DNA from: Mycolicibacterium sp.
GTDB lineage: Bacteria; Actinomycetota; Actinomycetes; Mycobacteriales; Mycobacteriaceae
Direction of reading: 5' to 3'
Length of the DNA: 64,000 bases
Assembly: GCF_016462545.1 (NCBI RefSeq)
Contig: NZ_JAEMTA010000001.1
Location: forward strand, 568,668-632,667
Shown: one piece after another, positions 29,204 to 38,144 of the stretch
Layout: each line of letters opens with the position of its first letter
How positions within the stretch are numbered: the stretch's first letter is position 1
Program-made: the position numbers and the translations under genes
Notes under the pieces: generated by a model
The model's input: the letters and a program-made list of their open reading frames with translations, nothing else
Database searches by the model: none
Told to the model about the DNA's origin: nothing

Positions 29204-29313
29204 GCCTTCGCTACCCCTCGGCGCCCCCCATCCAGCCGTTTGGCAGGATTGGGGGCGTCGTCGTGGGTGAACGTTCGGACGGACGTCTCGAAGGCGGAGC
29301 CGAAGGAGTCAGG

Positions 29314-30045
29314 ATGGCGGAAACGGTCCTTGCCGGCCGGCCGGGTTACTCGCGTGTCTTGCTCAAGCTGGGCGGCGAGATGTTCGGTGGTGGTCAGGTC
29401 GGACTCGATCCGGACGTCGTGGCTCTCGTCGCCCGCCAAATCGCCGAAGTGGTGCGCGACGGCGTGCAGGTCGCCGTGGTCATCGGTGGTGGAAACTTCT
29501 TCCGAGGGGCCCAGCTGCAGCAGCGCGGGATGGAGCGCAGCCGGTCGGATTACATGGGCATGCTGGGAACTGTGATGAACAGCCTTGCGCTGCAAGACTT
29601 CCTGGAGAAGGAAGGCATCGACACACGCGTTCAAACCGCCATCACGATGGGTCAGGTCGCCGAGCCGTACATCCCGGGCCGGGCCCGCAGGCACCTGGAG
29701 AAGGGACGCGTCGTCATCTTCGGCGCGGGCATGGGTCTGCCGTATTTCTCCACGGACACCACTGCCGCGCAGCGTGCCCTCGAGGTCGGCGCCGAGGTGG
29801 TGCTCATGGCCAAGGCGGTCGACGGAGTCTTCACCGACGATCCTCGCAAGAACCCGGACGCGCAGTTGCTCACCTCGATCACCCACCGCGAGGTCATCGA
29901 TCGCGGCCTCCAGGTCGCCGACGCCACGGCGTTCAGCCTCTGCATGGACAACGCCATGCCCATCCTGGTGTTCAATCTGCTGACCGACGGAAATATCGCC
30001 CGCGCGGTCGCAGGTGAGAGGATTGGCACACTGGTCACCACCTGA
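29314..30045 (+). CDS. pyrH: Uridylate kinase
   Basis: 243 aa from ATG 29314, which has AAGGAG 5 nt upstream; a longer GTG start at 29263 lacks such a site. Amino-acid kinase fold: [10 protein letters not shown] at the N-terminus, [10 protein letters not shown], and the conserved [19 protein letters not shown] and NPDAQLL segments. It phosphorylates UMP to UDP using ATP. First gene of pyrH-frr-cdsA. Confidence 0.95.
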   Translation: MAETVLAGRPGYSRVLLKLGGEMFGGGQVGLDPDVVALVARQIAEVVRDGVQVAVVIGGGNFFRGAQLQQRGMERSRSDYMGMLGTVMNSLALQDFLEKEGIDTRVQTAITMGQVAEPYIPGRARRHLEKGRVVIFGAGMGLPYFSTDTTAAQRALEVGAEVVLMAKAVDGVFTDDPRKNPDAQLLTSITHREVIDRGLQVADATAFSLCMDNAMPILVFNLLTDGNIARAVAGERIGTLVTT

Positions 30046-30090
30046 CGGGTGGAGGACTGAGCCAGCGCCTGCGGACGGGAGAAGAATCTA

Positions 30091-30648
30091 GTGATCGACG
30101 AAACCCTCTTCGAGGCCGAGGAGAAGATGGAGAAGGCGGTGTCGGTGGCGCGCGACGATCTGTCGTCCATCCGGACCGGTCGAGCCAATCCCGGCATGTT
30201 CAACAGGATCAAGATCGAGTATTACGGTTCGCCGACGCCCATCACGCAGCTCTCCAGCATCAACGTGCCCGAGGCCCGTCTCGTCGTCATCAAGCCGTAT
30301 GAGGCCAACCAGCTGCGTCCCATCGAGGACGCGATCCGCAATTCGGACCTGGGCGTCAACCCGGGCAATGACGGCAACGTCATTCGCATCTCGATTCCCC
30401 AGCTCACCGAGGAGCGTCGCCGCGACCTGGTCAAGCAGGCCAAGTCCAAGGGTGAGGACGCCAAGGTGACGGTTCGCAACATCCGTCGCAAGGCGATGGA
30501 GGAGCTCGCCCGCATCAAGAAGGATGGCGAAGCGGGGGAGGACGAGGTCGGCCGCGCGGAGAAGGACCTCGACAAGAGCACGCAGACCTACACCGGCCAG
30601 ATCGACGACCTGGTGAAGCACAAAGAAGGCGAGCTGCTGGAGGTCTAG
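30091..30648 (+). CDS. frr: Ribosome recycling factor
   Basis: 185 aa, the usual RRF length. Signature segments include [38 protein letters not shown] and the C-terminal coiled domain [24 protein letters not shown]. It splits post-termination ribosomes with EF-G. GTG start preceded by GGGAGAAG. 45 nt after pyrH. Confidence 0.97.
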   Translation: MIDETLFEAEEKMEKAVSVARDDLSSIRTGRANPGMFNRIKIEYYGSPTPITQLSSINVPEARLVVIKPYEANQLRPIEDAIRNSDLGVNPGNDGNVIRISIPQLTEERRRDLVKQAKSKGEDAKVTVRNIRRKAMEELARIKKDGEAGEDEVGRAEKDLDKSTQTYTGQIDDLVKHKEGELLEV

Positions 30649-30681
30649 GTCCTTCCGCGACCAGACCGCCAGTAACAGCAC

Positions 30682-31560
30682 GTGGCTGACACCGACACCG
30701 TTCCACCCGATGGGACCAACGCGCCCGAGCCCGCGAAGAAACAGGGCCGGGCCGGCCGCAACCTGCCCGCGGCCATCGGGGTGGGAGCATTCCTCGGCTT
30801 CGGTGTCATCGCGATCCTGGTGTTCGCACCGCTGGGCTGGGTCCCGGTCGTAGCGGTCGCGATGGCCGTCGCGACGCACGAGGTCGTTCGTCGGCTGCGG
30901 ACGGCGGGCTACTCGATCCCGATCGTCCCGCTGCTCGTCGGAGGTCAGGCCATCGTCTGGCTGACGTGGCCCTTCGGTCCGACGGGCGCTCTCGGGGCGT
31001 TCGGTGCGACGGTCGTCGTGTGCATGATCTGGCGACTGCTCTCCGGTGGGCTGGTGCACGCGCCGGAGAACTATCTGCGCGACGTCACCGCCACGATCTT
31101 CCTGGCCGCCTGGATACCGCTGTTCGGGGCTTTCGGCGTCCTGCTCGTCTATCCGGAGGACGGGCGTTGGCGGGTGCTGTGCCTGATGCTCGGCGTGGTG
31201 TTCTCCGACATCGGCGGCTATACCGCGGGAGTGTTGTTCGGCAAGCATCCGATGGTTCCCGCGATCAGCCCGAAGAAGTCCTGGGAGGGCTTCGCCGGTT
31301 CGCTGATCTTCGGCACCGCTGCCTCGGTGCTCGCCGTCACGTTCCTTCTCGACAAGCCCGCCTGGGTGGGTGTGCCACTCGGACTCATGCTGGTGCTCAC
31401 CGGCACGCTCGGTGATCTCATCGAATCTCAGGTCAAGCGCGACCTGGGCATCAAGGACATGGGGACGCTGCTACCCGGCCACGGCGGCCTGATGGACCGT
31501 CTCGATTCGGTCCTGCCCTCGGCCGTCGCGACGTGGGTCGTCCTGACGCTGTTGGCGTGA
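30682..31560 (+). CDS. cdsA: Phosphatidate cytidylyltransferase
   Basis: 292 aa membrane enzyme making CDP-diacylglycerol from phosphatidate and CTP. About eight helices follow a charged N-terminus, and the CdsA signature lies near the C-terminus (SQVKRDLGIKD then GHGGLMDR). GTG start 33 nt after frr. Its last 90 nt are overlapped on the other strand by the 3' end of the EamA gene, an unusual convergent overlap. Confidence 0.95.
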   Translation: MADTDTVPPDGTNAPEPAKKQGRAGRNLPAAIGVGAFLGFGVIAILVFAPLGWVPVVAVAMAVATHEVVRRLRTAGYSIPIVPLLVGGQAIVWLTWPFGPTGALGAFGATVVVCMIWRLLSGGLVHAPENYLRDVTATIFLAAWIPLFGAFGVLLVYPEDGRWRVLCLMLGVVFSDIGGYTAGVLFGKHPMVPAISPKKSWEGFAGSLIFGTAASVLAVTFLLDKPAWVGVPLGLMLVLTGTLGDLIESQVKRDLGIKDMGTLLPGHGGLMDRLDSVLPSAVATWVVLTLLA

Positions 31561-32418
31561 GCCGGAGGCGTTGAGCCAACACGCCGCGGCGCCGAGCACC
31601 AGGCCGATGCCCGTGCCGACGTCGACGCCCTGACCCAGCATCGCCCACGACAGCACGCCGGCTACGGCGGGAATCACGCAGAACAGCATCGACACCGCGG
31701 CCGCGCCGTGCAGGTTGATGGCCCGCACGTAGAGGGACACCCCCAGCGTCGCGTTGAGCAGCACCACGCCGGCCACCGCCAGGGCCGCCTTGGCCGCGTC
31801 GTGCACGGCGAAGTGGGTCGTCGAGGTGAGCACGAGCGCCGGCAGGAATGCGACGGCGTTCTGGACCGCGGTCGACGCGCGGAAGTCCACGTCGGCGCAG
31901 AACCGCTGCTGGTACACCCCGCCCGCGGCCAGTCCCACCAGGGCGACCAGGAGCAACAGCACTGCCGGATCGGCACCGCGCTCGGCGATCAGCCTGCTCG
32001 CGCACGCCGCCAGCACGGCCGCGACGCCGAGCGCCAGTGCGACGATCCGGCGAACGTTGAGCCGGTCGCGTAGGAAGGTGGCGGCCAGAAGGGCGGTGAC
32101 GACGGGATTCATCGCGACGATCACCGCGCACAACACAGCGGGGGCCCCGTGCTGGATGGCGAAGTACAGCGCACAGAACTGGACGGCCTGCATCAGCAAC
32201 CCCGTGATCGCGACGTGGCCGAGTTTGCGGCTGGTTGGCCACGCCACGTTTGCGATCCGGCCCCAGGCGCCGAGGATGATCGCTGCCAACCCGAACCGGA
32301 ACGCCAGGACCGCCATCGGCGACATGGCGTTGACGGCCATGTTGCCGATCGGATAGCCGAGGGCATAGAAGAACGTCACGGCCGACGCGGTGCGAAGCGG
32401 CATGCGGGTAGGTGTCAC
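31471..32418 (-). CDS. EamA/DMT-family transporter
   Basis: 315 aa with ten hydrophobic helices in two five-helix repeats (EamA domains), e.g. MAVLAFRFGLAAIILGAW and VLCAVIVAMNPVVTALLAATFLRDRL. It is probably an exporter of amino acids or other metabolites. GTG 32418 or ATG 32403 could be the start. The C-terminal about 28 residues are hydrophilic and overlap cdsA. Divergent from the LysR gene, the usual arrangement for a LysR-controlled exporter. Confidence 0.82.
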   Translation of the reverse strand: MTPTRMPLRTASAVTFFYALGYPIGNMAVNAMSPMAVLAFRFGLAAIILGAWGRIANVAWPTSRKLGHVAITGLLMQAVQFCALYFAIQHGAPAVLCAVIVAMNPVVTALLAATFLRDRLNVRRIVALALGVAAVLAACASRLIAERGADPAVLLLLVALVGLAAGGVYQQRFCADVDFRASTAVQNAVAFLPALVLTSTTHFAVHDAAKAALAVAGVVLLNATLGVSLYVRAINLHGAAAVSMLFCVIPAVAGVLSWAMLGQGVDVGTGIGLVLGAAACWLNASGSRQQRQDDPRRDGRGQDRIETVHQAAVAG

Positions 32419-32471
32419 CTACTCAGGCTGAATGCCGTCGCGGGGGGCGTCCAACGAATATCGGTGATCGC

Positions 32472-32496
32472 GATCGATCGGAGCTGCTGATCGATC
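32472..32496. promoter_or_regulatory. Repeated GATCGATC boxes in the EamA/LysR divergent region
   Basis: Two copies of the palindrome GATCGATC at 32472-32479 and 32489-32496, 17 bases apart centre to centre, between the divergent starts at 32418 and 32572. They could be LysR contact sites, but LysR T-N11-A boxes are too loose to confirm. Confidence 0.25.
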
Positions 32497-32571
32497 CGTC
32501 GGTCATGGATCTCAAAGCGCGGCAGAACATCGATCTTTGATCGTTTCTACTGATCGGAGTACCTTGGCGGC

Positions 32572-33423
32572 ATGGGTCAGGTCCTGGACATCGCGCCGCT
32601 GCGCAGCGTCGTGGCCGTCGCGGACTGTGGCGGATTTCACCGCGCCGCCACCGTCCTGCACGTCACCCAGTCGGCCGTCAGTCAGCATGTCCGCCGCGTC
32701 GAGGCGGTCGTCGGAGGGCCGGTCGTCGAGAAGTCCGGGCGCGGCGTCGCCTTCACCGAACTCGGCCATCGGGTCCTCGCCCACGCTCGCACCATCCTGG
32801 CAGCGCACGACGCGGCGCTCACCGATCTGGGGGCGGCGGAGGAGCGGGTGCTGCTGATCGGAGCAACCGAGCACGGCGCCGACGTCATGCTGCCCGGCCT
32901 GACGAGTGCGTTGGGGGAGCGTCTGCCCGAGTGGCGGTTGCGGTTTCGACTGGACCGCAACGTGATGCTGGCCGACGCCATCGAACACGGTGTCGTCGAC
33001 CTCGCGGTCATGCTCGACGGGTCCGGACTCGACCCGGCCAATGCATCGGGAATGGTTGCGCTGAAGTGGATCTCGGGACGTAGCTTCTCGGTGCCCGCCA
33101 GCGGGCCGCTGCCGGTGGTGATCTACTCCGAACCGTGCACGCTGCGCGAGCCGACGTTCGCCGCCCTCGACCGCATCGGCGTGCCCTATCGCATCGCGGC
33201 GGAGAGCTCCGACCTCTCGGGTCTGCTTGCTGCCGTGCGGTCGGGTCTCGGCGTGGCGCTGCTGCCGATGATCGGACGACTGCCCGACGGGCTGTGCCTG
33301 GCCGAGGGGCTGGCTCCGACCAGTCGTGCGACCGTATTCGTGCGGGGTCGGGCCGGGGTCGACGCCGGTGCGCTGGCAGCCGTCGACAGGGCGGTCCGTG
33401 ACGTTTTGAGTGAGCAGGCCTGA
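32572..33423 (+). CDS. LysR family transcriptional regulator
   Basis: 283 aa. N-terminal winged helix ([35 protein letters not shown]) and a substrate-binding-like effector domain. It most likely controls the divergent EamA exporter. Only 2 nt separate its stop from the long-form rlmN start, so read-through into rlmN is likely. Confidence 0.88.
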   Translation: MGQVLDIAPLRSVVAVADCGGFHRAATVLHVTQSAVSQHVRRVEAVVGGPVVEKSGRGVAFTELGHRVLAHARTILAAHDAALTDLGAAEERVLLIGATEHGADVMLPGLTSALGERLPEWRLRFRLDRNVMLADAIEHGVVDLAVMLDGSGLDPANASGMVALKWISGRSFSVPASGPLPVVIYSEPCTLREPTFAALDRIGVPYRIAAESSDLSGLLAAVRSGLGVALLPMIGRLPDGLCLAEGLAPTSRATVFVRGRAGVDAGALAAVDRAVRDVLSEQA

Positions 33424-33437
33424 TAATGAGCGGAACC

Positions 33438-34529
33438 ATGAACCTTCCCCTGGTATTCGAGGCGCCGCAGCGCGGAAAGCCGCCGCGCCACTTCGCCGAC
33501 CTCGACGACGACGCCAGGAGCGCCGCGGTCGCCGAACTGGGACTGCCCGCGTTCCGCGGCAAGCAACTGGCCAACCAGTACTTCGGCAGGCTGATCGCCG
33601 ATCCGCAGGCCATGACCGATCTACCCGCGGCGATGCGCGACGCGGTGGCAGACGCGCTCTTCCCGCAATTGTTGAACGTCGTGCGGTCCGTCGAGTGTGA
33701 CAACGCGGAGACCCGAAAGACGTTGTGGCGTGCGGTCGATGGCACGACCTTCGAATCGGTGCTGATGCGCTACCCGCAACGCAACACGGTGTGCATCTCG
33801 TCGCAGGCCGGGTGCGGTATGGCATGCCCGTTCTGCGCAACCGGGCAGGGCGGTCTGACCAGAAACCTCTCCACCGCAGAGATTCTCGAGCAGGTGCGGG
33901 CGGCGGGTGCGGCGATGCGCGACGAACACCACTCGCGGCTGTCGAACATCGTCTTCATGGGGATGGGTGAGCCGCTGGCCAACTACAACCGCGTGCTCGC
34001 GGCGGTGAAGCGGATCATTTCGCCTGCACCGCACGGCTTCGGCATCTCTGCGCGCTCGGTGACCGTCTCGACGGTCGGGTTGGCGCCAGCCATCCGCAAG
34101 CTCGCCGACGAACGCCTCGGGGTGACGCTGGCGCTGTCGCTGCATGCCCCCGACGACGAGTTGCGCGACACCCTGGTACCGGTGAACAACCGATGGAACG
34201 TCGGCGAAGCCCTCGCTGCCGCACGGTATTACGCGGACGTGACCGGTCGGCGAGTCTCGATCGAGTACGCGCTCATCCGAGACGTCAACGACCAGTCGTG
34301 GCGTGGTGACCTATTGGGCAAGAAATTGCACGGCGCGCTAGGGCCGCTGGTGCACGTCAACGTCATCCCGCTCAACCCCACGCCGGGTAGCAAGTGGGAC
34401 GCGAGTCCCAAACCGGCCGAGCGGGAGTTCGTCAGACGCGTTCGCGAGCGCGGGGTGTCCTGCACGGTTCGCGACACTCGCGGCCGCGAAATCGCCGCTG
34501 CCTGTGGGCAACTCGCCGCAGAGGGCTGA
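33438..34529 (+). CDS. rlmN: 23S rRNA (adenine2503-C2)-methyltransferase, radical SAM
   Basis: 363 aa. Radical SAM CxxxCxxC motif in [24 protein letters not shown], and a C-terminal catalytic cysteine in [13 protein letters not shown]. It methylates A2503 of 23S rRNA and A37 of some tRNAs. ATG 33438 aligns with the start of Rv2880c; ATG 33426 is an in-frame alternative. In M. tuberculosis it follows cdsA, so the EamA/LysR pair is an insertion here. Confidence 0.95.
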   Translation: MNLPLVFEAPQRGKPPRHFADLDDDARSAAVAELGLPAFRGKQLANQYFGRLIADPQAMTDLPAAMRDAVADALFPQLLNVVRSVECDNAETRKTLWRAVDGTTFESVLMRYPQRNTVCISSQAGCGMACPFCATGQGGLTRNLSTAEILEQVRAAGAAMRDEHHSRLSNIVFMGMGEPLANYNRVLAAVKRIISPAPHGFGISARSVTVSTVGLAPAIRKLADERLGVTLALSLHAPDDELRDTLVPVNNRWNVGEALAAARYYADVTGRRVSIEYALIRDVNDQSWRGDLLGKKLHGALGPLVHVNVIPLNPTPGSKWDASPKPAEREFVRRVRERGVSCTVRDTRGREIAAACGQLAAEG

Positions 34530-34551
34530 CTGCCCCGGCTCTAGGCGGGAA

Positions 34552-35097
34552 TCATTCGGGCTGTTTGAGCCCAACGGCGTGCCGCAGTTGGGCCAGGAAC
34601 TGGTCGTCGTCGTCGCTGCGCACGATGTAGTGGGATACCGCGACCCGGACGGCCGTCGCTGCCTTGACCTTTGCGTTGGGGCCGGACAGGAGCTTCTCCA
34701 GGCGGTCGCGCATCTGCGGGACGATGCTCGACAGCTGCGCGATGACGACCTCGGGCTCGATGTCGACCAGTCGGACGCCCGAGTAGGACTGCTGATAGTC
34801 GACGATGAACCGCAGGGCGGCGTCGAGTTTCTCGTTGCCGCGCAGCCCCGCGGTCGCCTTGACCGTGCCGTTGTCGAACATGTGGCGTTCGTAGAGTCCG
34901 AAGGCGTCGAGCAGTTCACCCTTGGAAGCGAACCAGCGGTACAGCGTCGGACGTGACACCCCGGCCTGCAACGCGACCTCCGACAGGCTCAGCTTCGCCT
35001 GACCGCTGCGCGCGAGAACCTCGCTGGTGGCGGCCAGGATCCGGCTCCTCGTCGAGGTGTCGTCACCGGTATCGGGGGTGGCGCGCTCCGCGGTCAT
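34552..35097 (-). CDS. TetR family regulator, paralogue 1 of the catabolic island
   Basis: 181 aa. Helix-turn-helix LSLSEVALQAGVSRPTLYRW then FASKGELLDAF. The C-terminal half shares LRFIVDYQQSYSGVRLVDIEPE and HYIVRSDDDDQFLAQLRHA with the second TetR at 36418, so the two are clear paralogues. The ATG at 35097 has AAGGGA just upstream. A 27-bp TTTACAA-N13-TGTCACG-like site lies 37 nt upstream, between this gene and the divergent CoA-transferase. Likely local repressor; ligand unknown, perhaps a CoA thioester. Confidence 0.85.
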   Translation of the reverse strand: MTAERATPDTGDDTSTRSRILAATSEVLARSGQAKLSLSEVALQAGVSRPTLYRWFASKGELLDAFGLYERHMFDNGTVKATAGLRGNEKLDAALRFIVDYQQSYSGVRLVDIEPEVVIAQLSSIVPQMRDRLEKLLSGPNAKVKAATAVRVAVSHYIVRSDDDDQFLAQLRHAVGLKQPE

Positions 35098-35133
35098 GAG
35101 TCCCTTCTCTTCCCACTCTTCGAGTCCCCGGCA

Positions 35134-35160
35134 CGTTGCAGAATCAGTGTCGATCGTAAG
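35134..35160 (-). promoter_or_regulatory. Island operator, site 1 (TetR-1 / CoA-transferase)
   Basis: On the minus strand: CTTACGA-N13-TGCAACG, matching the island consensus TTTACAA-N13-TGTCACG at 10 of 14 fixed positions and with the same 13-base spacer. It lies between the divergent starts at 35097 and 35224. The weakest of the six sites. Confidence 0.5.
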
Positions 35161-35223
35161 GTACCCACGTGTCGCAAGAGCGGCCAACGACGCAAACACG
35201 CGCCCGCTGTGGGGAGGTTCACC

Positions 35224-36396
35224 GTGGCTGGACCACTGGACGGAATCAAGGTCGTCGAACTCGGGGTCTGGGTGGCCGCCCCCGCGGCAGGCGGGATCCT
35301 GGCCGACTGGGGCGCCGACGTCATCAAGATCGAACCGCCGGCCGGCGACCCGGCACGCATGTTCGGACGGATGCTGCAGATCGAGTCGGGGGAGAACCCG
35401 CCCTTCGAGATGGACAATCGCTCCAAGCGCAGCATCGTGCTGGACCTCGCGACAGAAGACGGTCTGCGACTCGCGCTCGAATTACTATCCGACGCAGACG
35501 TATTCATCACCAATGTGCGCCCCGCGGCTTTGCAGCGTCTTGGTTTGGACTTCGCGGCGGTCGCCGAACGCAACCCGCGTCTGGTCTACGGGCTGATCAC
35601 CGGATACGGCATGGCGGGGCCGGATGCGGACCGTGCCGCGTATGACGTGGCTGCGTTCTGGGCGCGGTCGGGGCTGGCCGACCTCCTCACACGGCCGGGC
35701 GATACGCCACCGTTTCAGCGCGGCGGCATGGGTGACCACTCGGTCGCCATGACACTGGCGGGAGCGGTGTGCGCCGCGTTGGTGGCACGGCAGCGCGACG
35801 GGCTGGGCCAACTCGTGACGACGTCGCTCTATCGCCAAGGCGCCTACACGGTGAGCTTCGACCTGAACACGCTGCTGCTGACCGGTCAGCAGGTTCTCAT
35901 CGGGCAACGGGAGTCGATGGGCAATCCGTGCATGAACAACTATGCGGCGGGCGACGATCGGCGATTCTGGATCGTGGGTCTCCAGGGCGATCGTCACTGG
36001 CCCGCGCTGTGTCGCGCGGTCGGGCGCGCCGAATGGCTCGGCGACGAGCGATTCGCCACGGCACGCGCCCGCGCTACCAACGGTCGGGTGCTGATCGCCG
36101 AACTCGACGCCATCTTCGCGACCAAACCGCTCGACGAATGGGCTGAGGTCTTCGCGGCCGAGCCGGACTTCTTCTGGTCACCCATCAACACGATCGACGA
36201 CGTGCTGGCAGACGAACAGTTCCATGCGGCGGGTGGGGTGGTGTACGTGCCCGACGGCGACTCGACCGTCCCGATGGTGGCCTCGCCCGCGGACTTTCAC
36301 GGTACGCCGTGGGAGCCGACGGCTCCGGCTCCGACGTTGGGCCAGCACACCGACGAGGTTCTCGCGGAGCTCGCGAACCGGCGCGCGTTGGGCTGA
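35224..36396 (+). CDS. Class III (CaiB/BaiF) CoA-transferase
   Basis: 390 aa. Typical family III sequence: DGIKVVELGVWVAAPAAGGILADWGADVIKIEPP at the start, then NRSKRSIVLDL and the catalytic aspartate in GGMGDHSVAM. It moves CoA between a thioester and a carboxylic acid, activating the acid substrate of a degradation pathway. GTG 35224 has GGAGG 6 nt upstream and is preferred over GTG 35209. Flanked by two TetR paralogues. Confidence 0.9.
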   Translation: MAGPLDGIKVVELGVWVAAPAAGGILADWGADVIKIEPPAGDPARMFGRMLQIESGENPPFEMDNRSKRSIVLDLATEDGLRLALELLSDADVFITNVRPAALQRLGLDFAAVAERNPRLVYGLITGYGMAGPDADRAAYDVAAFWARSGLADLLTRPGDTPPFQRGGMGDHSVAMTLAGAVCAALVARQRDGLGQLVTTSLYRQGAYTVSFDLNTLLLTGQQVLIGQRESMGNPCMNNYAAGDDRRFWIVGLQGDRHWPALCRAVGRAEWLGDERFATARARATNGRVLIAELDAIFATKPLDEWAEVFAAEPDFFWSPINTIDDVLADEQFHAAGGVVYVPDGDSTVPMVASPADFHGTPWEPTAPAPTLGQHTDEVLAELANRRALG

Positions 36397-36417
36397 GAGC
36401 CCAATGCGCGCGCGGGG

Positions 36418-36972
36418 TTACGGAGTCCTCAGTCCCGCTGCATGCCGGAGCTGAGCGAAGAACTGGTCGTCATCATCGCTACGGACCAAGTAGTGCGCGA
36501 CGGCGACGCGCACCACGGCCGCTGCCGCGACCACGGCGTCTGGCCCGGGGATCAGCGTTTCGAACTGCCTGCGCATCAGAGGGATCACGCGGGCGAGTCG
36601 AGGAATGACGTGCTCCGGTTCGACGTCGACCATGCGCAGTCCCGGATAGGAGTGTTGGTATTCGACGATGACCCGTAGCGCGGCCTCGAGCCGTTGGTCG
36701 GCGGGCAGTCCGACGTAGGCCTTCGCGATGGCCTGCTCGTAGAACTTTCGTTCCCATACGACGAAGGCGTCGAGCAGTTCCCGTTTCGAGCCGAACCAGC
36801 GGTACAGCGTGGGACGCGACACTCCGGCCTGCGCCGCCACGTCGGACAGGCTCAACTTGGTGATCCCGTTGCTGCCCAGCACTTCGGCGGTGGCAATGAG
36901 GATCCGGTCACGGGTGGAGGTATCGGCGCCGGCCGTTGGTGGCACGTCGCCGCCCCGCAACGGTTGCGTCAT
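36418..36972 (-). CDS. TetR family regulator, paralogue 2 of the catabolic island
   Basis: 184 aa. HTH LSLSDVAAQAGVSRPTLYRW then FGSKRELLDAF is nearly the same as in the TetR at 34552, as are VEYQHSYPGLRMVDVEPE and HYLVRSDDDDQFFAQLRHA. The recognition helices are practically identical, so both probably bind the same operator. ATG 36972 is only 9 nt from a strong 27-bp island site, which suggests autorepression. Divergent from the ferredoxin gene. Confidence 0.87.
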   Translation of the reverse strand: MTQPLRGGDVPPTAGADTSTRDRILIATAEVLGSNGITKLSLSDVAAQAGVSRPTLYRWFGSKRELLDAFVVWERKFYEQAIAKAYVGLPADQRLEAALRVIVEYQHSYPGLRMVDVEPEHVIPRLARVIPLMRRQFETLIPGPDAVVAAAAVVRVAVAHYLVRSDDDDQFFAQLRHAAGLRTP

Positions 36973-36981
36973 GACAACAGC

Positions 36982-37008
36982 TTTACAAATTGTTGCCTTA
37001 GTGTCACG
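36982..37008 (+). promoter_or_regulatory. Island operator, site 2 (TetR-2 / ferredoxin)
   Basis: TTTACAA, 13 bases, TGTCACG: a full match to the consensus shared by six island promoters. It continues as CTC, also seen at site 3. Located between the divergent starts at 36972 and 37119. Confidence 0.8.
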
Positions 37009-37118
37009 CTCAGGCACGTCGAGGTCGACGAACCGGATCTGCTGCAGAGCGGCTTCGTCCACGGAATCAAGAGACTGCCGGTAGTCATCCGGCAGCGTGA
37101 GAGAAGAGTAGAAGCGTC

Positions 37119-37310
37119 ATGCGGGTGGAAGTGGATCTCAGCAGGTGCACCGGTCATGGAATCTGCGAGTCCATTGCCGACGACGTGTTCGAGGTACAGG
37201 ACGACGGCAGTGTGCTGATTCACGATGCGGAGCGGCCGGAGGGCGATCGGGACCGGATGCGGCAGGCCGTCATCCAGTGCCCCGCTGCCGCACTTCGGCT
37301 GGTGGACTGA
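37119..37310 (+). CDS. P450-type 3Fe-4S (or atypical 4Fe-4S) ferredoxin
   Basis: 63 aa. Cluster ligands: CTGHGIC near the N-terminus (C-x2-H-x2-C, with His in the place of the central Cys) and a C-terminal CPAAAL. This CxxHxxC pattern is typical of mycobacterial ferredoxins that pass electrons to cytochromes P450. The likely partner is the P450 at 39804. No ferredoxin reductase gene was found in the window. Preceded by island operator site 2. Confidence 0.9.
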   Translation: MRVEVDLSRCTGHGICESIADDVFEVQDDGSVLIHDAERPEGDRDRMRQAVIQCPAAALRLVD

Positions 37311-37320
37311 GGCTTTCGGA

Positions 37321-38136
37321 CTATCGCTTCGGCATGGGACGAACCAGCACCGACTGCTGTATTCCACCCACCGGCCCGGTCCGGTCGAATAGCGTGCCGA
37401 ACGTGGTTCCGATGCCGTCGGGCCCGTAGCTGGTCTCGGCTCGGATGCCGATCCACTCGCCCTCGGGAAGGCGGTGGACGTGCACGACGAGGTCGGTGTT
37501 CATGAATGACCACTTGCGGATGTCCAACTTCGTCCCGATGCCGTTGGCGTCGTCTGCGACGGAGAAGAGGCGCTGCAGTGGTGTCATCTCCTCACCCTTG
37601 ACCAGATCCACGGTCGGTCTGAGCCACGACTCGCCGGGACCGTCGGCCCGTGGCGTGGTCAGCCAGCGCCAGTCGATGCTGTGCACGTAGTTGCGATCCC
37701 AGTCCTTGGCCATGTCCCGGCTGGCGGCCTCGGATAGCGGGCGCAGTGGGGGAGCGGGCTGGTGCACGACCGCGGTGGTGTCGAGGGTGGTCATCCGCCA
37801 ACCGCTCGCCCTCGCCACGGGCCGAGGCGATCCACCCGGACCTGCTGCGAGCATTTCCGCGCTCACCAGTTCGATCTGCTTGCCCGGCCGGTCGATTCGG
37901 GATCGGACCCAGAGGTCGCCGTCGGCGGGAACGCCGCCGAGAAGGTCGATCATCACGCGACTCAGCCTGGTGTCATCCCGTGGCGCACAGCGTTCGAGCG
38001 CCCGCGTCAGGAGCGCGGACACCGGGGCGCCGTGCTGGATTGCCGCGGTCCAGGTGCTGCGGACGAGGTCGGTCGCCGCGAACTTCTCGCCGTGCTCACC
38101 CTCGTCGTCGACGAGTTCGTAATACGAATCGGACAT
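37321..38136 (-). CDS. Thioesterase-like (double hot-dog) protein
   Basis: 271 aa. Two hot-dog-like halves; RSTWTAAIQHGAPVSALLTRALE at the N-terminus and LVVHVHRLPEGEWIGIRAETSYGPDGIGTTFGTLFD at the C-terminus are characteristic of the acyl-CoA thioesterase-like (TesB-type) group common in actinobacteria. It may hydrolyse or bind acyl-CoA intermediates. Follows the SMP-30 gene by 8 nt on the same strand; convergent with the ferredoxin gene. Confidence 0.75.
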   Translation of the reverse strand: MSDSYYELVDDEGEHGEKFAATDLVRSTWTAAIQHGAPVSALLTRALERCAPRDDTRLSRVMIDLLGGVPADGDLWVRSRIDRPGKQIELVSAEMLAAGPGGSPRPVARASGWRMTTLDTTAVVHQPAPPLRPLSEAASRDMAKDWDRNYVHSIDWRWLTTPRADGPGESWLRPTVDLVKGEEMTPLQRLFSVADDANGIGTKLDIRKWSFMNTDLVVHVHRLPEGEWIGIRAETSYGPDGIGTTFGTLFDRTGPVGGIQQSVLVRPMPKR

Positions 38137-38144
38137 CTTCCGCC

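Noticed and set aside
29263..29313. Longer N-terminus of PyrH from GTG 29263
   Set aside because: No ribosome site, whereas ATG 29314 has AAGGAG at good spacing.
32512..33840. 442-codon minus-strand open frame opposite LysR and rlmN
   Set aside because: Antisense shadow; plus strand has HTH and radical SAM motifs.
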